DNA from: Pseudomonas marincola
Lineage (GTDB): Bacteria; Pseudomonadota; Gammaproteobacteria; Pseudomonadales; Pseudomonadaceae
Direction of reading: 5' to 3'
Length of the DNA: 64,000 nt
Assembly: GCF_900116605.1 (NCBI RefSeq)
Contig: NZ_FPBC01000001.1
Coordinates: 496,001-560,000 of the forward strand
Position 1 is the stretch's first letter; the number at the start of each line of letters is the position of its first letter. This document shows, piece after piece, positions 9,197-19,100 of the stretch. Both the position numbers and the translations under genes were made by a program. Below the pieces are notes generated by a model. It saw only the letters and a program-made list of their open reading frames with translations. It was not told the DNA's origin and searched no databases.

Positions 9197-9225
9197 AAAA
9201 ACGGGAGCCATTGGCTCCCGTTTTT
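9197..9225 (-). terminator. Terminator of grxD
   Basis: AAAAACGGGAGCCA (9197-9210) and TGGCTCCCGTTTTT (9212-9225) form a perfect 14-bp palindrome, usable on both strands. It lies 38 bases past the grxD stop. Confidence 0.9.
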
Positions 9226-9262
9226 GTCTGAGTAACTTGTTACTCAGCTTGCTGAGGAAAAC

Positions 9263-9589
9263 TTAGGCTTCAGCTTTTTGCACGGCGTCTTTGATCAGGG
9301 TCTGCAGCTCGCCCTTATCAAACATCTCGGCAAGGATGTCGCTACCGCCGACCAGCTCGCCGCCAACCCACAGTTGCGGGAAGGTTGGCCAGTTGGCGTA
9401 CTTTGGCAGGTTGGCGCGGATTTCCGGGTTTTGCAGAATATCGACGTAAGCGAATTTCTCGCCGCACGCCATCACAACCTGCGAAGCCTTCGACGAGAAG
9501 CCGCACTGCGGGGCATTCGGCGAGCCTTTCATGTAAAGCAGAACAGTGTTGTTAGCGATCTGCTCTTTGATAGTTTCGATGATATCCAT
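9263..9589 (-). CDS. grxD: Monothiol glutaredoxin, CGFS type
   Basis: Grx4/GrxD family protein that binds a bridging [2Fe-2S] cluster with glutathione and takes part in iron-sulfur cluster delivery and iron sensing. The 108 residues contain the active-site CGFS at 29-32, preceded by the MKGSPNAPQ glutathione-binding loop, and WPTFPQLWVGGELVGGSDI, which holds the conserved WP, cis-Pro and GG motifs. A GAGGTG Shine-Dalgarno sequence precedes the ATG. It sits with bfd and bfr as part of an iron-handling neighbourhood. Confidence 0.96.
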   Translation of the reverse strand: MDIIETIKEQIANNTVLLYMKGSPNAPQCGFSSKASQVVMACGEKFAYVDILQNPEIRANLPKYANWPTFPQLWVGGELVGGSDILAEMFDKGELQTLIKDAVQKAEA

Positions 9590-9697
9590 TGGGCACCTCA
9601 GGTCTTAACTTTTCGACTCATACGTCGACACGGTGGCTGCATTGTAACGAAAAACCGAGCGCCATGCTCGGCTTTGAAAACGCCACGGCAGCCACCC

Positions 9698-11806
9698 TCA
9701 GGCCGCCACCACCTCGACCGGCACACCGTTCAATGCCGCGTTACCTGAAAGCTTATCCAACTGACGCTCATCTGTCAGGTCATTGGCGCTGGCGCCCGGC
9801 TGCTCCGTCGCAGTGGCCAATTGCACACCGGGCCGCGCGTGTCCCCAGCCATGCGGCAGGCTGATAACACCCGGCATCATGTCTTCACTGGCGACCACCT
9901 CGACCTCAATTTGTCCGATGCGCGAACGCACTCGCACGCGCTGGTTATCAGTCAATCCCCGCGCCGCCATGTCTGCGCTGTTCATCAATAGTTGGTGACG
10001 CGGCTTGCCCTTCACCAGCCGGTGATAGTTATGCATCCAGGAGTTATTGCTGCGCACATGGCGCCGGCCAATCAGCAACAGCTGGTTCTCGGCTGGCACC
10101 GGCTCCGCGGCGAAACGTTGCAGGTCGGCAAGAATGACCTCTGGCGCTGCATTGATGTGTTTATCGGCGGTTTTCAAGCGCCCCGCCAGATTCGGTTTTA
10201 GCGGCCCCAGATCCAGCCCATGCGGATGATCGGCCAGGGTTTGCAGCGATAGTTTATGCGCGGAACGGTCGCCATAAGCCCCTGCCCGCAACCCCATATC
10301 AATCATTTGCGAAGGCGCCATGGTTGGCTTTAACTGAGCGTCGGTCTTCTCGGCGAAAGCCTTGGCCAAGCCGACGAATATTTCCCAGTCGTGCAACGCG
10401 CCCGCCGGTTTCGCCAAAACCGGCTGATTGAAGCGGGTGACGTTACGCACCGCGAACATATTAAAAGTGGTGTCGTAATGATCATGCTCCAGCGGCCCGG
10501 TTGGCGGCAGAATCAGGTCGGCGTAGCGCGTGGTTTCGTTGATGTAGAAATCGATGCTGAGCATAAACTCCAGACCGTCCAGCGCCTGTTCCATCTGCCG
10601 ACCGTTAGGCGTCGACAACACCGGATTACCGGCCACAGTGATCATCGCCCGAATCTGCCCTTCGCCTTCGGTGAGCATTTCTTCTGCCAGCGCCGCCACG
10701 GGTAATTCGCCGCCGTATTCGGGCAAACCGGACACGCGGCTCTGCCAGACGTTGAAGTGCCCGCCCGAAGTGGCCGCAACCAGATCGACAGCCGGCTCGG
10801 TGCACAGCGCGCCGCCCACCGAGTCAAGGTTGCCAGTGACCATATTGATCAGTTGCACCAACCACTGGCACAACGTGCCGAATGCCTGTGTCGATACGCC
10901 CATGCGCCCGTAACACACCGCCTTTTCAGCGCTGGCAAAGTCGCGCGCCAACTGGCGGATTGTTTGCGCGGGTACGCCGCAACGAACACTCATGGCTTCA
11001 GCGGTGAAGTCTGCAATCGCCGTCTTCACCTGATCGATGCCGGCAATTTGCAGGTGGCTCTGACGGGTCAGGTTTTCACTGAACAAGGTGTTCAGCAGGC
11101 CAAACAGCAAGGCGGCATCCTGCCCGGGACGGACGAATACATGCTGGTCGGCAATTGCTGCGGTCTCGCTGCGACGCGGGTCAACTACCACAAACTTGCC
11201 GCCACGCGTCTTGATCGCCTTGAGGCGTTTCTCCACGTCCGGCACGGTCATAATGCTGCCGTTCGACGCCAGCGGGTTGCCGCCCAGAATCAGCATGAAG
11301 TCTGTGTTGTCGATGTCCGGAATCGGGATTAACAGCCCGTGTCCGTACATCAGATAACTGGTGAGATGATGCGGCAGTTGATCGACCGAGGTCGCCGAAA
11401 ACCGATTGCGGGTTTTCAACTGGCCAAGGAAATAGTTGCTGTGGGTCATCAACCCGTAGTTATGCACGCTCGGGTTGCCCTGATAAATGCCCACAGCATT
11501 TTTGCCGTAGCGCATCTGAATCTCGCTTAAGCGCTCAGCAACCAGCGTGAACGCCTCATCCCATTCGATCGCCTGCCACTCGCTGCCAACGCGGCGCATG
11601 GGGCGGTGCAAGCGATCAGGGTCATTCTGGATATCCTGCAGGGCCACTGCTTTTGGGCAGATATGGCCGCGACTGAAGGTGTCCTGCGCATCACCCTTGA
11701 TTGAGACAATGCGCTCGGAGCCGTCTTCGGCGGGCGCAGTTTCGATAGTTAATCCGCATATCGCTTCGCACAGATGGCACGCACGGTGATGCTGGGTATG
11801 GGTCAT
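9698..11806 (-). CDS. Molybdopterin (bis-MGD) oxidoreductase
   Basis: A member of the DMSO reductase/formate dehydrogenase superfamily. The ATG at 11806 with AGAGG seven bases upstream gives 702 residues; a TTG two codons earlier is less likely. Cys10, Cys13, Cys17 and Cys50 form the N-terminal [4Fe-4S] motif (CxxCxxxC then C). Further on come YGKNAVGIYQGNPS, LGGNPLASN, ETTRYADLILPPT and, at the C terminus, the molybdopterin-dinucleotide binding segment with HGWGHARPG. There is no twin-arginine signal, so it is probably cytosolic. No electron-transfer or membrane subunit lies nearby, and the substrate cannot be read from the sequence. Confidence 0.88.
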   Translation of the reverse strand: MTHTQHHRACHLCEAICGLTIETAPAEDGSERIVSIKGDAQDTFSRGHICPKAVALQDIQNDPDRLHRPMRRVGSEWQAIEWDEAFTLVAERLSEIQMRYGKNAVGIYQGNPSVHNYGLMTHSNYFLGQLKTRNRFSATSVDQLPHHLTSYLMYGHGLLIPIPDIDNTDFMLILGGNPLASNGSIMTVPDVEKRLKAIKTRGGKFVVVDPRRSETAAIADQHVFVRPGQDAALLFGLLNTLFSENLTRQSHLQIAGIDQVKTAIADFTAEAMSVRCGVPAQTIRQLARDFASAEKAVCYGRMGVSTQAFGTLCQWLVQLINMVTGNLDSVGGALCTEPAVDLVAATSGGHFNVWQSRVSGLPEYGGELPVAALAEEMLTEGEGQIRAMITVAGNPVLSTPNGRQMEQALDGLEFMLSIDFYINETTRYADLILPPTGPLEHDHYDTTFNMFAVRNVTRFNQPVLAKPAGALHDWEIFVGLAKAFAEKTDAQLKPTMAPSQMIDMGLRAGAYGDRSAHKLSLQTLADHPHGLDLGPLKPNLAGRLKTADKHINAAPEVILADLQRFAAEPVPAENQLLLIGRRHVRSNNSWMHNYHRLVKGKPRHQLLMNSADMAARGLTDNQRVRVRSRIGQIEVEVVASEDMMPGVISLPHGWGHARPGVQLATATEQPGASANDLTDERQLDKLSGNAALNGVPVEVVAA

Positions 11807-12148
11807 GGCCAAGCCTCTGATTTTTATTCTGGCAGTTTCAGTACCGACTACAACAACTATGCCGCGCGCAGGGCCTCGCCGCCAGCAGCGTTCGTCTCAT
11901 GAATCGACCTCTATCAGGCCAGCCGATTGCAGCGGTTATAAGCCCGGCAAAAACAGCCCAACGGCGGGCTATAACACGCTTTATTGCAGGGTTTAAGCCG
12001 ACAATTTGCGCCGGATCGCCATTTCCTTATAAGATTTCGCCTTTCCCCGTTTCGTCGCACGCTGCGGCCTTCTGCTGCTGGCTCTGCTATTCCCGGATTA
12101 CCACCGGCCCAATGAGCCTGCACCCTGTTGCAAAAAGGTATGTGAGTT
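11807..12148. other. Intergenic region between the molybdoenzyme and argF
   Basis: This 342-base divergent region should carry both promoters. An imperfect inverted repeat pairs GTTATAAGCCCG (11935-11946) with CGGGCTATAAC (11965-11975), one bulged base. I found no convincing ArgR box with the TGTCGC-N8-AA pattern here and no gene. Confidence 0.5.
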
Positions 12149-13069
12149 ATGAGCGCAAGACACTTTCTCTCGATGATGGATTGCACACCAACCGAGCTGG
12201 TGAGCCTGATCCGCCGAGGCATGGAGCTGAAGGACTTGCGCAATCGCGGCGTCTTGTTCGAGCCTTTGAAAAACCGCGTACTGGGCATGATTTTCGAGAA
12301 AGCCTCGACCCGCACCCGCGTCTCGTTCGAAGCCGGCATGATCCAGCTCGGCGGCCAGGCGATCTTCCTTTCGCCGCGTGATACGCAACTCGGCCGTGGC
12401 GAGCCAATCGGCGACGCGGCGATTGTCATGTCGCGCATGCTCGACGTGGTGATGATCCGCACCTTCGCCCACAGCACCCTCACCGAGTTTGCTGCCAACT
12501 CACGCGTACCGGTAATCAACGGCCTGTCGGATGACTTGCATCCGTGCCAGTTGCTGGCCGACATGCAGACCTTTTTCGAACATCGCGGCAGCATTGCCGG
12601 CAAAACCGTGGCCTGGATCGGCGACGGCAACAATATGTGCAACTCCTACATCGAGGCCGCCGAGCAATTCGACTTCCAGCTGCGCGTTGCCTGCCCGCAA
12701 GGCTACGAGCCCAGCGCTGAGTTGCTGGCCAAATACGGCGATCGCGTATTGGTCACTCAGGACCCGATGGAAGCCGTTCGCGGCGCGGATCTGGTCAGCA
12801 CCGACGTCTGGGCCTCGATGGGGCAGGAAGAAGAAGCCGAGCAGCGTATGGCGCGCTTCAAGCCTTACCAAGTGACCCGTGAGCTTCTCGACGCGGCCGC
12901 CGAGGATGTGCTGTTCATGCACTGCTTGCCGGCACACCGTGGCGAGGAAATCAGCGAAGACCTGCTCGACGATCCGCGCTCCGTGGCATGGGATCAGGCC
13001 GAGAACCGCCTGCACGCACAAAAAGCGCTGCTGGAGTTTCTCGTAGAGCCGGCGTACCACCACGCATGA
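12149..13069 (+). CDS. argF: Ornithine carbamoyltransferase, anabolic
   Basis: Transfers the carbamoyl group from carbamoyl phosphate to ornithine to make citrulline in arginine synthesis. The 306 residues contain the carbamoyl-phosphate site STRTR at 53-57, HPCQ at 131-134 and [11 protein letters not shown] near residue 265, the complete OTCase signature. The length fits the anabolic trimer rather than the longer catabolic ArcB. The last codon overlaps the start of the downstream ABC ATPase (ATGA), which predicts co-translation. Confidence 0.96.
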   Translation: MSARHFLSMMDCTPTELVSLIRRGMELKDLRNRGVLFEPLKNRVLGMIFEKASTRTRVSFEAGMIQLGGQAIFLSPRDTQLGRGEPIGDAAIVMSRMLDVVMIRTFAHSTLTEFAANSRVPVINGLSDDLHPCQLLADMQTFFEHRGSIAGKTVAWIGDGNNMCNSYIEAAEQFDFQLRVACPQGYEPSAELLAKYGDRVLVTQDPMEAVRGADLVSTDVWASMGQEEEAEQRMARFKPYQVTRELLDAAAEDVLFMHCLPAHRGEEISEDLLDDPRSVAWDQAENRLHAQKALLEFLVEPAYHHA

Positions 13070-14178
13070 GCCAGTCATTGCTGCTCAACCTGCACAACCT
13101 GAGCTGTGGTTATCACGAGCACAAGGTTGTGCAAGATCTCAACCTGCACCTCAATGCCGGTGACATCGGCTGCCTGCTCGGCCCATCCGGCTGCGGCAAG
13201 ACCACAACCCTGCGCGCAATCGCAGGCTTTGAGCCGGTTCATACAGGCGAAATCCAGCTCGCAGGCGATGTTATCTCCAGCCCGGGTTTCACCCTCGCCC
13301 CGGAAAAACGCCGGATTGGCATGGTGTTTCAGGATTACGCGCTGTTCCCGCACCTGAGCGTCGCCGAGAACGTCGCATTCGGCATTCGCAAGCTCGCCGA
13401 CTGTGCGCGCAGAACTGAAGAGCTACTCGAACTGGTCAACCTTGCGCACCTGAGCAAGCGCTATCCGCATGAGTTGTCTGGCGGCCAGCAACAGCGTGTA
13501 TCACTGGCCCGTGCCCTGGCACCGGATCCAAGCCTGCTGTTGTTGGACGAGCCGTTCTCTAATCTCGATGGCGAACTGCGCCGCCGCCTCAGCCAGGAAG
13601 TTCGCGAGATCCTCAAGGCACGCGGCACCAGCGCCATTCTGGTCACCCATGATCAAGAAGAAGCCTTTGCGGTTAGCGATCACGTTGGCGTCTTCAACAA
13701 CGGCAAACTCGAACAATGGGATACGCCCTACAACCTTTACCACGAGCCGCACACGCCGTTTGTGGCGAGTTTTATCGGCCAGGGCTACTTCATTCGCGGC
13801 CAGTTGCTCACCCCGGACACAGTGCAAACCGAACTGGGCGTGATTGGCGGCAACCGCGCCTATATCTGGCCAGTGGGCAGTGCAGTCGATGTATTGCTGC
13901 GCCCTGACGATATTGTCTACGCCCCGGACAGCCAGCTACAGGCACGTATTATCGGCAAGACCTTCCTCGGCGCAGCCACCTTGTACCGCCTGCAAATGAA
14001 TACCGGCAGCCAGCTAGAAGCCATCTTCCCCAGCCACGCCGATCACCAGCCCGGTGAAAACGTGGGCATCCGCGTAGCAGCCGATCATCTGGTCGCCTTC
14101 CCCGCGCCGGGCAGCATTGCCGCCCACGCCGACCTCTCGGAATCCGGCGTTCGCCGCTACAGCAGCTCCACACGCTAA
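13066..14178 (+). CDS. ABC transporter ATP-binding protein (FbpC/PotA-like)
   Basis: An importer-type ATPase of 370 residues. The ATG at 13066 overlaps the argF stop by four bases; the longer frame would lie inside argF. Walker [10 protein letters not shown] is at 39-47, the Q-loop in [11 protein letters not shown], the signature LSGGQQQR at 137-144, Walker B LLLLDEP at 157-163, and the H-loop in VTHDQEE. After about residue 235 comes a TOBE-like regulatory domain (DVLLRPDDI). This architecture is that of ferric-ion, spermidine or molybdate/sulfate importers. No permease or binding-protein gene is adjacent, so the transported compound is unknown. Confidence 0.9.
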   Translation: MSQSLLLNLHNLSCGYHEHKVVQDLNLHLNAGDIGCLLGPSGCGKTTTLRAIAGFEPVHTGEIQLAGDVISSPGFTLAPEKRRIGMVFQDYALFPHLSVAENVAFGIRKLADCARRTEELLELVNLAHLSKRYPHELSGGQQQRVSLARALAPDPSLLLLDEPFSNLDGELRRRLSQEVREILKARGTSAILVTHDQEEAFAVSDHVGVFNNGKLEQWDTPYNLYHEPHTPFVASFIGQGYFIRGQLLTPDTVQTELGVIGGNRAYIWPVGSAVDVLLRPDDIVYAPDSQLQARIIGKTFLGAATLYRLQMNTGSQLEAIFPSHADHQPGENVGIRVAADHLVAFPAPGSIAAHADLSESGVRRYSSSTR

Positions 14179-14275
14179 CGCACAGCAATACATACCTGCG
14201 AGGCCTGCAAAGGCTTCGCAGAATACTGAACTGTGGAAATGATAATCACGATGCGCAGAAAAGCGCCGGGCAGTG

Positions 14276-14300
14276 ATTGCTGCATTTTTCGTGCAGCAAT
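14276..14300. other. Perfect hairpin downstream of tRNA-Arg(CCU)
   Basis: ATTGCTGCA and TGCAGCAAT pair over nine bases around a TTTTTCG loop. There is no clear T-tract outside the stem, so its role as a terminator for either neighbour is uncertain. Confidence 0.45.
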
Positions 14301-14312
14301 GCACCTGAAAGA

Positions 14313-14387
14313 TGGCGTCCCCTACTGGAGTCGAACCAGTATCTAACCCTTAGGAGGGGTTTATTCTATCCATTGAACTAAGGAGAC
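14313..14387 (-). tRNA. tRNA-Arg (anticodon CCU)
   Basis: The minus strand reads as a full cloverleaf of 75 bases. The acceptor stem pairs GTCTCCT with AGGGGAC (one G-U), the anticodon loop is CTCCTAA flanked by a CCC/GGG stem, the T arm contains GGTTCGACTCC, and CCA is encoded (complement at 14313-14315). Confidence 0.95.
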
Positions 14388-14494
14388 GAGGTATTGCAAA
14401 CAACGGCCGGCATCTTAACCATGATCGACCGTTTTGTCATGCCACTGCCACAACACAATTGCCATACTGAGAATACTCACTGGAGGAAATCAGC

Positions 14495-14974
14495 ATGTCG
14501 CAGCCAATTGCCCAGCTTGTCCCCGACTCGCCCTTCGCCAACTTCAGCGTGCGTGCAGCCTGCGCGACCGACGCCCATGCGCTCGCCTCACTGCTCCAAC
14601 AGTTGGGGGATGATGAGCCAAGGCCAGATCCCGTCATTCTGGTGATGCGCCTCAACGAGCTGAATCAGGGCCGTGTAGTGCTGGTCGCCGAACGCGAAGG
14701 CAAACTGTTGGGCACCTGCACCGTGCATTTAATAGAGCATCTGGCCCACAACTTCGCCCGCTCGGCGATCCTTGAAGATGTCGTGGTCGATGCCAATATG
14801 CGCGGTTTGGGAGTGGGTCAGGCTTTGGTACACAAAGCCGCTGAACGAGCGCGCAACTGGGGCTGTTACAAATTGGCGCTATCCAGCCGGAACAACCGTG
14901 CCGATGCCCAGCGCTTTTATCAAACGCTGGGCTATCAGTTGCACGGCGTTAGCCTGACGCTGCAGCCTGTTTAA
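14495..14974 (+). CDS. GNAT-family N-acetyltransferase
   Basis: A 159-residue acyl-CoA-dependent acetyltransferase. The ATG at 14495 is preceded by GGAGG. The GNAT fold shows in VRAACATDAHALASLL (first strand and helix), ILEDVVVDANMRGLGVGQALV (the acetyl-CoA pyrophosphate loop, R-G-x-G-x-G/A, near residues 104-113) and YQTLGYQLHG (last motif). The acceptor is unknown. It stands alone between the tRNA and a convergent dehydrogenase gene, whose stop is only 16 bases away. Confidence 0.88.
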   Translation: MSQPIAQLVPDSPFANFSVRAACATDAHALASLLQQLGDDEPRPDPVILVMRLNELNQGRVVLVAEREGKLLGTCTVHLIEHLAHNFARSAILEDVVVDANMRGLGVGQALVHKAAERARNWGCYKLALSSRNNRADAQRFYQTLGYQLHGVSLTLQPV

Positions 14975-14990
14975 AGCTGCAGCGGCTCGT

Positions 14991-16046
14991 TTAGCGAACG
15001 CTGAATCTTTGCACGGCGATGGCATCAGCCACAGCAGTGGTGGTTCTGCCCTGCTGCTGCGCCTGTACGAAGACCTGTTTAAGGGTGTCGCCGATACCGT
15101 CCAGATGCGCTTTTAATTGCTCAGTAGTACCGCCACTGCGCTCGTAGTAAATATCGATAATACCGCCTGCGTTAATCACGTAATCCGGCGCGTAAAGCAC
15201 GTTATTGAGCTGCAACTCCTCTGCGACGGAGGCATCGGCCAACTGATTGTTGGCAGCGCCGGCGATGATGGGTGCGCGCAATGCCTCAAGCACCTGACGA
15301 TTGATGATTCCACCCATCGCGCACGGAGCGAACACATCGACATCAAGGCCGTAGATATCCGTAGCGCTGACCGCAATCGCGCCCAGCTCAGTAACGGCGC
15401 GGCGCATATTGGCCTCGACGATGTCGGTCACCCACAGTTCGGCGCCAGCCTCTTTAAGGTGCCTGGCCAGCGTAAAGCCCACTTGCCCGACGCCCTGAAT
15501 CGCCACCTTGAGCCCACGCAGATCTTCACGTTGCAGACGTTGCTGCACAGCCACCTTGATCCCGCAAAAAACCCCGTAAGCCGTTGCTGGTGACGGATCG
15601 CCACTGCGCTGACCGCCTCCGATCGCCTCACGCGCATTGGCGCCGGCAACATGGCGGGTACGCTCGGCCATTATCTGCATTTCGGCAACGCCAGTGCCCG
15701 AGTCAGCAGCGGTGATATAGCGACCGCCGAGGCTCTCGACAAAGTCGCCCATCGCCTGAAACAGCGCGGTGCTTTTGCCCGTGTGCGGATCACCGATGAT
15801 TACGGCTTTGCCGCCACCCAACGGCAGGTTGGCCATCGCCGATTTGTAGGTCATGCCGCGCGACAAACGCAACACATCACGCAATGCTGCTTCTTCATCG
15901 GCATACGGCCACATCCGGCAGCCGCCAAGCGCGGGGCCAAGATTGGTGTTGTGGATGGCAATAATAGCTTTCAGGCCGCTGGCCTTGTCGTGACCGTAGA
16001 CAACGTGCTGATGCTGGTCGAAATCAACGTGTGTAAACACCGACAT
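14991..16046 (-). CDS. ldh: Leucine/valine/phenylalanine-type amino-acid dehydrogenase
   Basis: An NAD-dependent oxidative deaminase of the Glu/Leu/Phe/Val dehydrogenase family. The ATG at 16046 with GAGGT upstream gives 351 residues; the longer frame runs through an intercistronic hairpin. Lys68 (MTYKSAM) and Lys80 ([10 protein letters not shown]) are the substrate and catalytic lysines, and [12 protein letters not shown] is the dinucleotide-binding loop. The short N terminus and length favour leucine dehydrogenase over glutamate dehydrogenase. It follows the oxoacid oxidoreductase gene on the same strand, so together they could convert branched-chain or aromatic amino acids to oxoacids and then acyl-CoA. 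Confidence 0.9.
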   Translation of the reverse strand: MSVFTHVDFDQHQHVVYGHDKASGLKAIIAIHNTNLGPALGGCRMWPYADEEAALRDVLRLSRGMTYKSAMANLPLGGGKAVIIGDPHTGKSTALFQAMGDFVESLGGRYITAADSGTGVAEMQIMAERTRHVAGANAREAIGGGQRSGDPSPATAYGVFCGIKVAVQQRLQREDLRGLKVAIQGVGQVGFTLARHLKEAGAELWVTDIVEANMRRAVTELGAIAVSATDIYGLDVDVFAPCAMGGIINRQVLEALRAPIIAGAANNQLADASVAEELQLNNVLYAPDYVINAGGIIDIYYERSGGTTEQLKAHLDGIGDTLKQVFVQAQQQGRTTTAVADAIAVQRFSVR

Positions 16047-16096
16047 GGTGTACCTCGATAAATCAATAAAGTTAAAAATTGAAGGCTGAATAGAAA

Positions 16097-16126
16097 GCAT
16101 GAGGGCTGCGCTGGCAGCCCTCATGC
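16097..16126 (-). terminator. Strong intercistronic stem-loop after the oxoacid oxidoreductase
   Basis: GCATGAGGGCTGC and GCAGCCCTCATGC pair over 13 bases around a GCTG loop and are followed on the minus strand by TTTCTATTC. It may attenuate transcription into ldh, or protect the upstream mRNA. Confidence 0.6.
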
Positions 16127-16131
16127 ATCAC

Positions 16132-19100
16132 TCAAGCGGCGGGTTCGAAGACCTGAACAGCAGGAATCTCGGCACTGGTCAGGCGTTGCTGCAACTGCTT
16201 GGCATGCTCACGAGCCTTGAGCAGTGCTTGCTCTTTAACGTGGCCATAACCACGAATGGACTCGGGCAACTCGGCAATCGCCACGGCTGTGCGGTAATTG
16301 GCGGGCGTGAGCACCTTGAGCAATCCATCGATGCTTTGCTCGTACTCAGCAATCAACTGCTGCTCCACCCGGCGCTCGGCGCTGTAGCCAAAGGGATCGA
16401 ACGGGGTTGCGCGCAAGAATTTGAACTTGGCCAAAACTGCAAAAGCCTTAAGCATCCACGGGCCGAATTGACGCTTGCGTGGCTGGCCGCTGAGCGGATC
16501 ACGCTTGGCCAACCATGACGGTGCCAAGTGAAACTCAAGTCGCAAATCGCCCTCGAACTGCGCTTGCAGTTGCTTGACGAATTTACCGTCGCTATACAGC
16601 CGGGCCACCTCGTATTCATCCTTGTAGGCGAGCACCTTGAAGTAATAACGCGCCACGGCCTTGCTCAACAGCTGCTCTTCACTGACATCAGCCTTGCGCA
16701 CGCGTTCGACCAACTTCTGATAGCGCCGCGCATAACCGGCGCTCTGGTACAGACGCAGTTGCTCGACCCGATAGGCAATGATTTCATCGAGGGTCTTGGC
16801 CATCGGCTCGTCAGCAATAGCCGGACGCGCCAACTTCTCGACCGCCGCCAAATCGTGTGCGGCGCGGCGGCCCCAGAGAAACGCTCGCTGGTTGAGTTGC
16901 ACAGCCACGTTATTCAACTCGATGGCCTTGTTGATGGCCTCGGCTGAAACCGGCACGAAACCTTTCTGGTAGGCATAACCGAGCATGAACAGGTTGGTTG
17001 CAATGCTGTCGCCCAACAAGCGAGTGGCGAGACGCGTTGCATCAACGAACCAGGTTTTCTTCGCGCCAACGGCTTCAACCAAGGCCTCACGCATGGCAGC
17101 GCCTGGCACTTGAGCATCTGGGTTGCGGGTAAACTCTGCTGTGGCCGCCTCGAAACTGTTGACCACCGCAAAGGCAATCTGATCATTGAGCTTGGCCAGC
17201 GACTCCTCGCTCGCTGCCACCACCAGATCACAGCCCAGCAGCAGGTCAGCTTCACCGGCGGCTATGCGCACCGCGTAAATATCATCCTGTTTGGCCGCCA
17301 CCCGGATGTGGGTGATTACCGGACCAAATTTCTGCGCCAGACCGGCCTGGTCGAGCACGCTGCAGCCTTTGCCTTCAATGTGCGCCGCCATGCCCAGCAA
17401 CGCGCCAACTGTAGTGACACCGCTGCCGCCAACGCCCGGCAAAAGAATATTCCACGGCCGCTCCAGGCTCGGTTGCTTGGGCTCCGGCAGCGCAATAAAC
17501 AGCGCATTAACACCTACAGCCTCAGGCTTGCGCAAAGCGCCGCCGTGCACGGTGACAAAGCTTGGGCAAAAGCCTTCGACGCAGCTGAAGTCCTTGTTGC
17601 AACTGTTCTGGTCAATCTCGCGCTTGCGCCCCAGCTCCGTTTCCAGCGGCAGGATCGACAGGCAGTTGGACTTTACACTGCAATCGCCGCAGCCTTCGCA
17701 CACCGCCGAGTTGATGACCGCACGTTTAGCCGGATCGACCAGCTTGCCGCGCTTGCGCCGGCGACGCTTCTCAGTGGCGCAGGTCTGATCGTAGATAAGC
17801 ACCGACACGCCTTTGAACTCGCGCAATTCACGCTGCACCGCATCCAGATCACGGCGATGGTGGAAACTAACAATCGGCGCGAAGGTGCTGCGGTCCGGAT
17901 ACTTCTCCGGCTCATCGGTGACCAGCGCAATGCGTTTCACACCTTCAAAGAACACTTGCTGGCTGAGTTGATCTACGCGCAGCTCGCCATCAATCGGCTG
18001 CCCGCCGGTCATGGCCACGGCGTCGTTGTAGAGAATCTTGTAGGTGATATTGACCCCGGCAGCCACCGCCGCACGAACGGCCAGATGGCCCGAATGGAAA
18101 TAGGTGCCATCGCCAAGGTTCTGGAAAATATGCGGGGTTTCGGTAAATGCCGCCTGGCCGATCCAGGTCGCGCCCTCACCGCCCATCTGGGTGAAGGTGT
18201 CGGTATTGCGGTCCATCCATTGGGTCATGTAGTGACAACCAATGCCGCCTTGCGCGCGGCTGCCTTCAGGCAGGTTGGTCGAGGTGTTATGCGGGCAACC
18301 CGAGCAGAAATGTGGTGTGCGCACAGTCGTGTGTTTGGGCGCTGCCAGAGCAGCTTCTTTTGCCGCCAGGAACTCCAGACGCGACTGAATCTGCGCGCTG
18401 CTGTAGATCGGCTGAAGACGCTTGGCGATCACCCGGGCGATCATCGCAGGCGTGAGTTCGCTGAGGTTAGGCAGCAGCGAACGGCCTTGCTCATCAAACT
18501 CACCGACAACCCGTGGACGTTTGCCCACCGGCCAGTTGTAGAGTTGGCCGGTGAGTTGGTCTTCGATGATGCTGCGCTTCTCTTCGACCACCAAAATTTC
18601 GTCCAGCCCCTCGGCAAATTCATGCACCGAAACCGGCTCCAGCGGCCAGCTCATGCCGATCTTGAGCACGCGCAGGCCAACCTTGGCGCACAGTTCGTCG
18701 TCCAGCCCGAGGTCTTCCAGCGCCTGACGCACGTCCAGATAAGACTTGCCGGTGGTGATAATGCCCAGCCGCGGGTTCGGCGAGTCGAGCATCAGCGGAT
18801 TGAGATTGTTGGCGCGGGCAAAGGCGCGAGCCGCGTAGATCTTGAAGGTATTCAGGCGCTTTTCCTGCACCAACGGCGGATCTGGCCAGCAAATGTGCAC
18901 ACCGTCTTCCGGCAGATCAAAATCTTCAGGCACCTTGATATTGATGCGCAGCGGGTCAACGTCGACCACAGCCGAAGAGTCGACGTTTTCGGCGATGGTT
19001 TTCAGCGCCACCCAGCAACCGCTGTAGCGCGAAAGCTCCCAGCCGATGATGCCGTAGTCGAGAATTTCCTGAACGTTTGCCGGATTGAGTACCGGAATCG

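Noticed and set aside
8259..9266. Several open frames of 60-227 residues across the first repeat array
   Set aside because: They are repetitive on both strands, follow the tandem unit in every frame, and show no protein family character.
12020..12080. ArgR site upstream of argF
   Set aside because: A CGTCGC occurs but the downstream AA of the consensus is missing, so the match is too weak.
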